A stretch of DNA of 64,000 nucleotides, from NCBI RefSeq assembly GCF_052030545.1, contig NZ_JBPDIH010000008.1:1-64000 (forward strand), given 5' to 3'. This DNA is from CANMXU01 sp052030545 (GTDB lineage: Bacteria > Pseudomonadota > Gammaproteobacteria > Enterobacterales > Alteromonadaceae). Positions 1 through 8,066 of this stretch are shown one piece after another. How positions within the stretch are numbered: position 1 is the first letter of the stretch; every line of letters starts with the position of its first letter. Under the pieces are notes generated by a model. It was not told the DNA's origin and made no database searches. It saw nothing but the letters and a program-made list of their open reading frames with translations. A program made the translations under genes and the position numbers.

Positions 1-190
1 GTACTAAAACCCACCCTATTTTAAAAAATAAAAGATAAATGGTTATTTAGACCTGTTCTAAAGAGTATCGGACATAGTAAAGGTGTGAATTAGTCAGGGT
101 GCTCACCTGTGTTTGTATATAGATTTTATAACTTAACACATTCATCTTACTTTATTGATATTTCCAAATTAACCTAAGGCATATAAAAAA

Positions 191-231
191 ATAGCGAGCT
201 TCATAACGTTTATCGTTTTGAAGCTCGCTAT
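191..231 (-). terminator. Rho-independent terminator of the agarase gene
   Basis: A perfect 13-bp inverted repeat (191-203 against 219-231, arm ATAGCGAGCTTCA) with a 15-nt loop is followed on the minus strand by six T residues (190-185). It lies about 30 bases past the agarase stop codon, so it most likely ends that transcript. Confidence 0.85.
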
Positions 232-262
232 ATTTAGTTATCAATAATATTGATAACTCGTA

Positions 263-2419
263 TTACTGACCTGTTCGTGGCAATGTTTTACTGGTATTAA
301 ATACTTGCAGTGCCGCGGTTGTGGCAAAGCCTCCCGCATCTGGGAATTCAATCTCTATGGTATTGTTTTCGGCTAACGCTGTAATTGGCACCGGAATTTC
401 AATAACACCAAAGTAGCTATCGCGACCAGGATTTACTCTACCTGTTTCTTGATCATATCCTCTAAAGTCGGCTGGCACTGTAACATCCGTTGAATTGACT
501 TTTACTGTTGGTATTAACGATTTACCATGTGCTCGGCCAATACCTAAACGTAATACCGCTTCACCAGTTGCGCCAACAGTAACGTCATTAATATTAAAGG
601 TAATTTCAGTGTTGGCGGCAATTTCTTGTTTAAAATCGCTAGCGTAATATTTTACTTCATCACTGGTTTGGTCAATTGTAATATCAGTGTTGTAAGTCAC
701 TTTGATGATCATAGTACCTTCACCATCTAGCGTTACTGAGTCAGGCAAAGTACTTGCGTTTACTTCATCAAGCGATGATGTCCAATCGTCTGTTTTTAGA
801 TGTTTGATGTTAACAGCACTAATATTTGCGGTATCGATACCAAATGCATTTAAGTTAACGTCTGCTTCGTCAAATTCTAAGTTATTTAAAATGATATAGG
901 CATCGTCACCATCAACATAAGCATCTACTTGAATATCAAGATCAGATGACCAAGTATCAACGCGTGTACCATTAACCTCAGACCATAAGTTGTAAAATAG
1001 TTCGATATCAGAATAAACCCACTGAGTTGCCGTATTGTCACCAGTGCGTTCAAATTCCTGCACCATTAAACGTGGACCATATGGAATGCTCTGACCATTT
1101 TGTTCAGTACGTCCCCATTCAGCTTTAACAACGATAAATGGAATTGTTTTTGCTATAACGTCTGGACGCTCAAGGAAACTCATCAACATTTTGTTCGTTG
1201 CGCGCATTACTAAGGTGTCTTTTTTATGCGTCCAACCAATACTTCTTTCACAATGGCTCGCTGCGCCATACTCTGAAATAACATAAGGTTTCATTTCACC
1301 TACGGCTATGTGGCTATAATTTTCCATCATATCCATCGTTGCTTCCATGTTACTGCCAGAGCGATATTTTTCAGTATTGTTGTGACAAGGAAAGTCATAT
1401 AAATGGATTGAATAAAAGTCCATTTCAGCGCCAGAGGTATCAATAAATAGCTTGTCTCTGTCTTCCCAGCGTTGAAAGTTGTCAACGTCAAAATCAGGAA
1501 ATGCAACGGTATAACCACCAACTAAAACATCGTCATTTTCAGCAATTTTGTGTATTTCTGCTTTGGTCGTATTGTGAAATTCAAATGCTTGCAATGGCGT
1601 AACATAATTATCATCGCTTGGGTTTCGAACTGTTGTTAGGTCATATAATGGCTCATTCATAATTTCGAAGTATTTAGGTTTAGTTTCCCATGCTTCGTTA
1701 TCATTATTTTTGAAAAAGTTAGCAAGGTATTGGCCCATATAATGACCTGTTGCTGTACCTAATGGTTCTTCTTCGGTGTCTGTTTGTGAAAAAGCCCAAG
1801 GCTCGCCAACAGCTGCAAGCGTTGCTATTTCTGTTCCTTCTGGCCAATATGGGTGTTGCTGTGCCCCTTGAATCATATCTTGTGCACGCGCCTGTATTTG
1901 TGGCAGACGAGCATCGCTATGTTTTTTAGCCGTACTATTTGCATATGTCCAACGGAAGTTTCCGCCAGTCGTTGCAACGGAAGTCTCGTCAACAAATCCT
2001 GGCTTGTCGGCATCTTCACTAACATTGCGAAGTGCCCAACTAATCGAGCCAGTCACTCGTCCAAAATAAACGTCGTTGTTGGTGACAAAGTTAACCATAA
2101 GATCTTCGTCTTCATTCGGAGCGTTTCTTGAATGAACGTCGCTTTCACCCCAGTCATTTTCTGATGGTGAAGCGTGAATGGTGATAAACTTTTGTCGATC
2201 AAAATGCTCTATTCCACCAACACTATGTTTAGTATCAAAATTAATATCAACCTGTATACCGGTTGGCGTAGGTTCAGGATCGGGTGTTGGGTCTGGCGCT
2301 GGAATTGGATCTGGCACCTCTTCTTTTTCGCCACCACTGCTACCGCAACCAATTACCCCTATGCTAAGGCATGCCGCCACAACCAAATAAATTTTAGATT
2401 TTTTTGCGTGAATATTCAT
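263..2419 (-). CDS. GH86-family beta-agarase/porphyranase-like lipoprotein
   Basis: This is a 718-residue secreted glycoside hydrolase, likely an endo-acting agarase or porphyranase of family GH86. Residues 1-25 form a lipoprotein signal ending at Cys25 (GVIGC). A Pro/Asp-rich linker (about 35-53) then leads to a TIM-barrel catalytic region. Glu256 in FEIMNEP is the likely acid/base and Glu383 in YVISEYGA the likely nucleophile, the usual pair of clan GH-A enzymes. Residues after about 495 look like C-terminal beta-sandwich domains. The length fits GH86 enzymes. The substrate is inferred: agarose and porphyran cannot be separated by eye. No other agarolytic gene is in the window, so this looks like a single-gene unit with its own terminator and a palindromic site upstream. 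Confidence 0.85.
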   Translation of the reverse strand: MNIHAKKSKIYLVVAACLSIGVIGCGSSGGEKEEVPDPIPAPDPTPDPEPTPTGIQVDINFDTKHSVGGIEHFDRQKFITIHASPSENDWGESDVHSRNAPNEDEDLMVNFVTNNDVYFGRVTGSISWALRNVSEDADKPGFVDETSVATTGGNFRWTYANSTAKKHSDARLPQIQARAQDMIQGAQQHPYWPEGTEIATLAAVGEPWAFSQTDTEEEPLGTATGHYMGQYLANFFKNNDNEAWETKPKYFEIMNEPLYDLTTVRNPSDDNYVTPLQAFEFHNTTKAEIHKIAENDDVLVGGYTVAFPDFDVDNFQRWEDRDKLFIDTSGAEMDFYSIHLYDFPCHNNTEKYRSGSNMEATMDMMENYSHIAVGEMKPYVISEYGAASHCERSIGWTHKKDTLVMRATNKMLMSFLERPDVIAKTIPFIVVKAEWGRTEQNGQSIPYGPRLMVQEFERTGDNTATQWVYSDIELFYNLWSEVNGTRVDTWSSDLDIQVDAYVDGDDAYIILNNLEFDEADVNLNAFGIDTANISAVNIKHLKTDDWTSSLDEVNASTLPDSVTLDGEGTMIIKVTYNTDITIDQTSDEVKYYASDFKQEIAANTEITFNINDVTVGATGEAVLRLGIGRAHGKSLIPTVKVNSTDVTVPADFRGYDQETGRVNPGRDSYFGVIEIPVPITALAENNTIEIEFPDAGGFATTAALQVFNTSKTLPRTGQ

Positions 2420-2547
2420 TTATACCTCTTGTTAAGCTCAATATTCTTAGCGTTAAACTTGCGCTAGCGTTTATATTGAACACATACACTATTATTATTT
2501 TTATTTCCTGCCTCTTTAATGCAGGTGATCTTTTTGTTTAGACAATT

Positions 2548-2580
2548 TTGTAAACAATGCAAATACTACATTGTTAACAA
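2548..2580. promoter_or_regulatory. Palindromic operator-like site upstream of the agarase
   Basis: The arms TTGTAAACAATG (2548-2559) and CATTGTTAACAA (2569-2580) are inverted repeats matching at 11 of 12 positions, with a 9-bp spacer. The site is about 130 bp upstream of the agarase start codon, where a repressor or activator dimer could act. Which regulator binds is unknown. The arm shares TAAACAAT with the palindrome at 55518-55553. Confidence 0.5.
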
Positions 2581-2822
2581 TATTTAATAAACAATTTAAT
2601 TGTGGCGATTAAGGATGATATGATTAATCGTTTAAATACAAGCAGATAATGGCATATCGGTTATTTCGATTTTTACAATAAAAAGATTTTTTCTAAAAAT
2701 TAATCGATAAGGAATTAGCAGAGGCTGGAAATTAATGTAGCGTTTGATATTAAGTTATTCGTCTTTTACTTAAACATCATTTTGGCGTTAAATCATTTTT
2801 ACCCTTTATCGCCATTTTCGAA

Positions 2823-2844
2823 AAAGGCTTCCGAAGAAGCCTTT
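2823..2844 (-). terminator. Terminator of the universal stress protein gene
   Basis: A 9-bp perfect stem (AAAGGCTTC at 2823-2831, GAAGCCTTT at 2836-2844) closes a UUCG tetraloop on the minus strand. It sits 30 bases after the stop codon. The final stem Ts plus two more supply the short U-run. Confidence 0.75.
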
Positions 2845-2874
2845 AATTATTGTTTTTATACAGTCACTTTCCTG

Positions 2875-3318
2875 TTAAGGCACCAATACAATTGGAATAC
2901 CTACACGGTGCGCGAGTTTGTTAGCAACACTACCAACAAGCAAGTCAACAATACGTGACCGACCTTGGCGGCCAACAAAAATCATATTAGCGTGCATCAG
3001 TTTTAAGTGATCCAAAATAGCAATTACTGGATCGCCCCATAATAATTCGTAAGTAATGTTGATATCGCGTTCTTTGTACTGTTCAGCTAACGGCACCAAT
3101 ATACGTTCTATGGTGGCTTGTTCTTCAGCATCTTTATCAATCGTTGGTGGTCTTGAACCTTCCATTGCTATTGGATGAATAAATGACCAATCCATTACGG
3201 TGATCAGCTTGATGTTGGCATTTGTTTCTTCTGCTAAACTAATGGCACGTGCTGCTGCTCTGTTGCTCCATTCACTGCCATCAACTGCTACTATATATAA
3301 AGGTTTGCTCATGGTCAT
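2875..3318 (-). CDS. Universal stress protein, UspA family
   Basis: A 147-residue single-domain Usp protein, the normal length for the family. It carries the ATP-binding signature G-2x-G-9x-G-S near the C-terminus (GRQGRSRIVDLLVGSVA), so it probably belongs to the nucleotide-binding UspFG/MJ0577 branch rather than the non-binding UspA branch. Usp proteins are cytoplasmic and are induced by starvation or respiratory stress; the exact role here is not shown. It has its own terminator and appears monocistronic. Confidence 0.9.
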   Translation of the reverse strand: MTMSKPLYIVAVDGSEWSNRAAARAISLAEETNANIKLITVMDWSFIHPIAMEGSRPPTIDKDAEEQATIERILVPLAEQYKERDINITYELLWGDPVIAILDHLKLMHANMIFVGRQGRSRIVDLLVGSVANKLAHRVGIPIVLVP

Positions 3319-3646
3319 TTCTCCAGTATTAGCGATATATTATTCTCGCTAGTGTTGCGTTAATTTTTATTACTGGTTAAACATTACACCACCAAACTAA
3401 TGGAAAATAGCCACTTTCGAATAGAACTTTGCCGTAGATCAAATCAAGGCTCTGTTGTAAAAGAATCCTTAAGTTAGCAGAAAGATTTTGGTTATTTTGA
3501 TAGTCAGGTTAATTATTGTGATCGGGTGTAAAAATTGAGCAAGTCTCTATTTATCGCAATAAAAAGCCGACTAAATTGTCGGCTTAATGTTTAACTTAAC
3601 TGAGGTACTAATACGCAAATGCACATTTATACTATGCTAAAAACCA
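3319..3646. other. Intergenic region between yajD and uspA-like gene
   Basis: These 328 bases hold the promoter region of the stress-protein gene and the likely yajD terminator at 3564-3585. No gene or other repeat was found. Confidence 0.6.
3564..3585 (-). terminator. Probable terminator of yajD
   Basis: An 8-bp perfect stem (AAGCCGAC at 3564-3571, GTCGGCTT at 3578-3585) has a 6-nt loop. On the minus strand it runs into TTTTTA. It lies about 60 bases after the yajD stop codon. Confidence 0.6.
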
Positions 3647-3991
3647 TTATTTTTTGAGCATAGATTTTAAATCAGCAAACGGATTGTACGTTGCTGATTC
3701 TTGATCATTATTAGTGCTTAATGCATCAGTTTGATATTTGGCGTGTTGGGTGTATTTGTCATGCTCGTTGTCGTGACAATAAATACATAACAGCTCCCAG
3801 TTACTGCCATCGGCTGGGTTGTTGGTATGGTCATGATCAATGTGATGCACGGTTAATTCTTTTAAGGTTGAAAATACAAATTCTCGCGCACAACGACCGC
3901 AGATCCACGGGTATAATTTCAACGCTTGGTCACGATAGCCCTGCTCTTGACGTTTGTAATTGGCACTGGTGCCTAATTTATCAGATGACAT
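3647..3991 (-). CDS. yajD: YajD-family HNH nuclease
   Basis: A 114-residue protein that closely resembles enterobacterial YajD in length and motif order. Two zinc-knuckle pairs (CGRC near residue 31 and CIYC near residue 89) flank the HNH core LTVHHIDHDH, so a beta-beta-alpha-metal nuclease fold is expected. The cellular substrate of YajD is unknown. It is transcribed in the same direction as the downstream stress-protein gene but is separated from it by a terminator. Confidence 0.88.
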   Translation of the reverse strand: MSSDKLGTSANYKRQEQGYRDQALKLYPWICGRCAREFVFSTLKELTVHHIDHDHTNNPADGSNWELLCIYCHDNEHDKYTQHAKYQTDALSTNNDQESATYNPFADLKSMLKK

Positions 3992-4025
3992 TATATTCCT
4001 ACTTCTTGATGATTAAAGCTAGCGA

Positions 4026-4850
4026 TTAGCTATGTACCGCGAGTTTAACTTTTTCTTTATAACTTCGACTTACTTTTAACTCTTTGCCATTATTCATGAC
4101 CAAGTAGTATTCGCCATTTAGCTGACTACAAAACTTTTTGATGTAGCTTTTATTCACTATGGTTGAGCGATGACTGCGAATAAACTGATTAGGATCTAAG
4201 GTTTCTTCAAGTTGCTTCATGGTTTTTCTGAGAATATGCGTACTTTCTTCAGTATGCACGCACATGTAATCACCAGCGGCATCGATCCATAATATGTCGC
4301 TTACCGGTACACGACTGGTTTCGCCTGCATCTTTGATCGCTAAAATATCTGAATACTTATGTAAATCAACAGGACGATTTTGCGCAAGTGTTTCAAGTAT
4401 GTTGTCGGTATCATTACCTGTTACTTCACTTACTATTTGCACAAGTTCTTTAGTATGTGTCGCACTTTGACGCTGATTGATATGTGTTCTAATTTTATCA
4501 ATACATTGTGCCAAACGCTGTTCATCAGCCGGTTTTAATAAATAATCTAATGCGTGAATATCAAATGCTTGGATGGCGTATTGATCAAATGCAGTAACAA
4601 AAACAATATTAGGTAAAGGCAATTCTTGGCTAACTAGCTCTTGCACTACTTGAAAACCATTTAACCCTGGCATTTGAATATCTAAAAACATCACATCGGG
4701 TTGATATGCACGAACTGCCTCTATTGCTTCTCTGCCGTTGCTACATTGAGCAACTAATTCAAAGTCGGTAAATTCCTTAAGCCTGATCTCTAACCCTTTA
4801 CGGGCCAATGGTTCGTCATCAACAATGATGGTTTTGAACATTTGACTCAT
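4026..4850 (-). CDS. LytTR-family response regulator
   Basis: A 274-residue response regulator. The receiver domain (residues 5-120) has acidic pocket Asp11/Asp12, phosphoacceptor Asp57 (MFLDIQMPG) and Lys106 (YLLKP). A linker is followed by a C-terminal LytTR DNA-binding domain (about 172-274) with the typical RSHRSTIVN and LKVSRSYK segments. Its ATG follows the kinase stop codon with no gap (TAA then ATG at 4851/4850), so the two are almost certainly one transcript and translationally coupled. The target genes are unknown. A second in-frame Met at residue 4 is a possible start. Confidence 0.92.
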   Translation of the reverse strand: MSQMFKTIIVDDEPLARKGLEIRLKEFTDFELVAQCSNGREAIEAVRAYQPDVMFLDIQMPGLNGFQVVQELVSQELPLPNIVFVTAFDQYAIQAFDIHALDYLLKPADEQRLAQCIDKIRTHINQRQSATHTKELVQIVSEVTGNDTDNILETLAQNRPVDLHKYSDILAIKDAGETSRVPVSDILWIDAAGDYMCVHTEESTHILRKTMKQLEETLDPNQFIRSHRSTIVNKSYIKKFCSQLNGEYYLVMNNGKELKVSRSYKEKVKLAVHS

Positions 4851-5930
4851 TTATTGACTTTCCACTTCATACGGTAACCTAATGCTAACTTTAACACCTG
4901 TGGGCGTATTATGTGAAACAACTAGTGAAAAATTGTCAGGATATAAGGCATTTAGTCGCTCTCGGGTATTAGTTAGCCCCAATCCGTTTTCGCGGTGCAA
5001 ATTACCGTTGATAATTTCAGCACCGGGTCCGTTATCTGAAAGCTCTATCAGCAGATCGTTGCCAAAGTGCTTAACAATAATATTGATAGTACCGCCCTGC
5101 TCGCATACTGCAATGGCGTACTTAATTGAATTTTCGGCGAGCGGTTGCAATACCATACTCGGTACTAATGCATGCTGACACGCTTGTTCTATATCAACCA
5201 CTACTTTTAAGCGCTCTTCAAAACGTACTTTTTCAATATCTAAATAAAGTGACAGCGCTTGAATTTCACTCGCCACTGTCACTTTCTTCATAGGATCTTT
5301 ATCAAGAGAATAACGTAAAAATTCACTTAATTTGGTGACCATGCCGTTAGCGGTTTTATTTTCTTCAACCAATATTAACGTCGAAATGGCATTTAAGGTA
5401 TTGAACAAAAAATGCGGATTTAATTGATAACGCAACATTTTTAATTGCGCCTGATGGGCAACGGTATTTGCTTTTAATACATTTTGCTGTGCTTTTTGCA
5501 GCATTTGATAGTATTTAATACCAAAATACAAACCGCTCCAGCTTAAAATAATATAGAACGACCAGACACTCGATTCGGTGTAATACAGCCAAAAGTCGGG
5601 TTTGTAGCCGTGCTTGTATATTTCCCAGTAGTTAATATTTTTAACGACTTGCCACAAAACCCCAGTTACATATGATGCGACAATGACAAAAATGGCAATT
5701 TTTAACGGTGGCTGATCCCAAATTCTTCGATAAAAGTAGCGCAATGGTACGGTTAAAATCCATGCGGCATACGAGTTTAAAAAGATGATCACCACAAAGA
5801 TATCGCGCAAATCGTGTAGTAACGATCCCAGATAATGCACAAGCGCAAACCCAAACCAACCTGCAGTTTGTAATACCCAAAAAAATCGATTTCTATCTTC
5901 TACTAATACTTTCCAATTCACAGCATTCAA
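4851..5930 (-). CDS. LytS/AlgZ-type sensor histidine kinase
   Basis: A 359-residue membrane kinase. Four predicted transmembrane helices (about 17-38, 43-62, 76-97, 119-139) are followed by a short coiled region and a His_kinase domain with His173 in QLNPHFLFNTLN. The N-box is LQPLAENSIKYAI and the G-box DNGPGAE, followed by GLGLTNTRERL. There is no periplasmic sensor domain, so the stimulus is probably sensed in or at the membrane. It abuts its LytTR response regulator. The signal is unknown. Confidence 0.92.
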   Translation of the reverse strand: MNAVNWKVLVEDRNRFFWVLQTAGWFGFALVHYLGSLLHDLRDIFVVIIFLNSYAAWILTVPLRYFYRRIWDQPPLKIAIFVIVASYVTGVLWQVVKNINYWEIYKHGYKPDFWLYYTESSVWSFYIILSWSGLYFGIKYYQMLQKAQQNVLKANTVAHQAQLKMLRYQLNPHFLFNTLNAISTLILVEENKTANGMVTKLSEFLRYSLDKDPMKKVTVASEIQALSLYLDIEKVRFEERLKVVVDIEQACQHALVPSMVLQPLAENSIKYAIAVCEQGGTINIIVKHFGNDLLIELSDNGPGAEIINGNLHRENGLGLTNTRERLNALYPDNFSLVVSHNTPTGVKVSIRLPYEVESQ

Positions 5931-6049
5931 CCGTAATGTGCTCTAACTTTTATTATAGAGAGCTATAAGTGAAGTTCATTACCACTTAGCGTGTCTATTT
6001 AACAGTTTGTCTCATTTGATTACATCTGGTTGAGACATGTTTTGTTTAA

Positions 6050-7069
6050 TTATTCACAATGACCGACGAGCTTAATACCTGACAAATCGCCAAAATTAGC
6101 TAATTGCTCGTTTGCCAACGCCTGTAGATTTGAACAATGGTTTTGCTTCAATGAATTTTCTAGATACCAAAGCCCGTTTAATAAATAACAACATGGCAAC
6201 AAGGCATTAACTAAGTTTTTATCAACTTTACCAATTGAGCTTTGTGCACTATCAATGCTGTTGGCAGAGGCGTTTTTGTAGCCTAAATACATGTGAACAT
6301 ATTGATCAACGGTCAAATCTAATAACGTTAACTCGCTATGGTTAATGGCGACAAACATGGCAATATCAAATTCTACCGGTGCTATTGATGCACATTCAAA
6401 ATCGACCAAGACACATGGCGAGCTACTTTGGTGACTTGCTAGCTTGTTCGCGTTAGTTTTAGTTTTAGTTTTTATAATATTTGAAAAGTTGACATCACCA
6501 TGACAAAGCACCAGATTTAACCTATTAGTTAAACTCGCCAATTGACTGTTTTGCACGGCAAGCCAACGATTAAGCAACGCCATTTTCTCTAAACTAAATT
6601 GTTCAATAAAACTTGCACTATGAGTGCTAATTAACGATGAAATTATGCCAATAACATTAAGAGCTTCAAGCTTAGCTAAAGAAGCATCTGATAATTGATG
6701 CAGCTTTGCCATTAGCTGCATGGCAATATCCATTTTTTCATCGGTAGGCATGGTTACTTGAGCCAGTGTTTGGCCATCAATAAATTCGCTAATAAGCCAA
6801 GTTTGGTCAGTATATACCAGTGTAGCGCCAAACTTATGTTTAGCGGCAAGCATTGTCGCTTCAATTTCAATCGATGCGCTGTAGTGACCGACGAGATACT
6901 TTGCGAAATATTGCTTCGTGTTGGATGCATTTAAATTGTCGATTAGTGTGACTTTAAAACACTGGTGACTTGTTCCCTGCGCTATCGGTTCAATGCAGAT
7001 TTGGTACTTAGTTAAGTCATAGCCAACAAACAAGTCGAGCTTGGCAAGTTGTTGGCGAATATCGTTCAT
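6050..7069 (-). CDS. APH/choline-kinase-fold phosphotransferase, probable thiamine kinase
   Basis: A protein-kinase-like small-molecule kinase of about 339 residues. The catalytic loop is LCHGDVNFSN and the metal-binding segment LVDFECA, followed by PVEFDIAMF, as in aminoglycoside/choline/thiamine kinases. It is the last gene of an operon headed by a TPP riboswitch and lies just after a PnuC-type transporter, so trapping imported thiamine by phosphorylation is the best inference. The sequence alone does not fix the substrate. The ATG at 7069 was chosen; an in-frame TTG at 7090, 6 bases after the pnuC stop codon, would add seven residues. Neither has a strong ribosome-binding site. Confidence 0.78.
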   Translation of the reverse strand: MNDIRQQLAKLDLFVGYDLTKYQICIEPIAQGTSHQCFKVTLIDNLNASNTKQYFAKYLVGHYSASIEIEATMLAAKHKFGATLVYTDQTWLISEFIDGQTLAQVTMPTDEKMDIAMQLMAKLHQLSDASLAKLEALNVIGIISSLISTHSASFIEQFSLEKMALLNRWLAVQNSQLASLTNRLNLVLCHGDVNFSNIIKTKTKTNANKLASHQSSSPCVLVDFECASIAPVEFDIAMFVAINHSELTLLDLTVDQYVHMYLGYKNASANSIDSAQSSIGKVDKNLVNALLPCCYLLNGLWYLENSLKQNHCSNLQALANEQLANFGDLSGIKLVGHCE

Positions 7070-7096
7070 GTTAGCGCTTGGCAAAGTCAAGTTAGC

Positions 7097-7726
7097 TTAA
7101 TGGGCCGACGATAACGTACATGGCGGCTGCGCAACCGATACATATTTTTTACGCCAGTAGATATAACCGACAGCCGCAATAACCACGTATAAAATAAATA
7201 GCGCTGCGGTTGGTTGCAGGTTTTTTTCTATATATAGGTAAATAGAAACTGCGTCGATGACGATCCAGTACAGCCAATTTTCCAAGACTTTTTTGGCAAC
7301 TAAATAGGTACCAAATACGGCAAACACTGTGGTTGCGGAATCAAAGTAAGGAAAGTCTGTTGGTGTAAATGTAGCCATTAACCAGCCAACAACAAGCGAT
7401 ATTACAGTAAGTATGGCTATCGCTTTTACATGCCAAACTAACGACCAACTTTGAATTTTCTGTTCGGCTTTACCTTGTGACGGTAAATTCTTCCAGCAAT
7501 ACCAGCCATATAGCGCCATGACCAAATAATAGACCTGCAACAAACTGTCCATCCACAGGTAGACATCGTAAAAAATAACGGTATATATAACTGTACTAAC
7601 GATCGCTGCCGGCCAACACCAAATATTTTCTTTCGCGGCAAGTATCACATAGGCTAACGCACTAATAACGGCAGCTAGTTCCCATAAGGGTAACGTGGAA
7701 AAATATTGGACACTTTCGCTTAGCAT
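7097..7726 (-). CDS. pnuC: PnuC-family vitamin transporter, probable thiamine transporter PnuT
   Basis: A 209-residue inner-membrane protein with about seven hydrophobic helices. It has the family signatures YYLVMALYGWYCW and ENWLYWIVIDAVSIYLY. PnuC proteins are facilitators for nicotinamide riboside (PnuC), riboflavin (PnuX) or thiamine (PnuT), with trapping by phosphorylation. The TPP riboswitch, the thiamine-binding domain protein upstream and the kinase downstream point to thiamine. Its ATG overlaps the upstream stop codon (ATGCTAA), so translation is coupled. Confidence 0.88.
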   Translation of the reverse strand: MLSESVQYFSTLPLWELAAVISALAYVILAAKENIWCWPAAIVSTVIYTVIFYDVYLWMDSLLQVYYLVMALYGWYCWKNLPSQGKAEQKIQSWSLVWHVKAIAILTVISLVVGWLMATFTPTDFPYFDSATTVFAVFGTYLVAKKVLENWLYWIVIDAVSIYLYIEKNLQPTAALFILYVVIAAVGYIYWRKKYVSVAQPPCTLSSAH

Positions 7727-7992
7727 AATTCTTCAGGAATAACTTCAGAGCGGTCGCCGCCAATAAACTTACAAACAAACACGGCTGCGTCGAGGGTTTG
7801 ATGTACGTGTTTTATTTCGGCCATGACTTTAGAGGTGGCTAAATCGTATTCACCGAACACTTGAGTGCTCATGCCATTTGTAACCACTTTTAAACCGTCG
7901 ACATTGCGAAGGCGTTTAATAAAGGCCCAAATTTCAGTTTTAAATTTTTGCTCAGCCAATGGGTATAAACTGATTTCTATCGATATATTCAT
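7720..7992 (-). CDS. Thiamine-binding (DUF77/YkoF-like) small protein
   Basis: A cytoplasmic protein of 90 residues resembling the MTH1187/YkoF (COG0011, Thiamine_BP) fold, with segments MNISIEISLYPLA, VTNGMSTQVFGEYD and KFIGGDRS. In YkoF this fold binds thiamine or its pyrimidine moiety. Start 7992 is chosen because AGGAAA lies 8 bases upstream; a Met nine codons earlier lacks such a site. It sits between the receptor and the transporter of the riboswitch operon and overlaps the transporter start by 7 bases. Its precise role (ligand buffer or chaperone) is unknown. Confidence 0.78.
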   Translation of the reverse strand: MNISIEISLYPLAEQKFKTEIWAFIKRLRNVDGLKVVTNGMSTQVFGEYDLATSKVMAEIKHVHQTLDAAVFVCKFIGGDRSEVIPEELC

Positions 7993-8066
7993 AAGGTTTC
8001 CTATATGCTTGGGCATCATGTATTGGACATAGTGTAATGACCAAGCATATTATCATCGTCAGTTAA

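Larger units (their letters stand above)
2420..2874. other. Intergenic region between uspA-like and agarase genes
   Basis: These 455 AT-rich bases contain no convincing gene. They hold the presumed agarase promoter, a long palindrome at 2548-2580 and, at the far end, the terminator of the stress-protein gene. I see nothing else. Confidence 0.6.

Noticed and set aside
1853..2467. Long plus-strand open frames opposite the agarase gene
   Set aside because: They lie antisense within a clear glycoside hydrolase gene, have no recognisable domains, and are shadows of its codon use.
3430..3450. An FNR-like half-site (GATCAAATCAAGG) upstream of the universal stress protein gene
   Set aside because: Only one half resembles the TTGAT-N4-ATCAA consensus, which is not enough to call a site.
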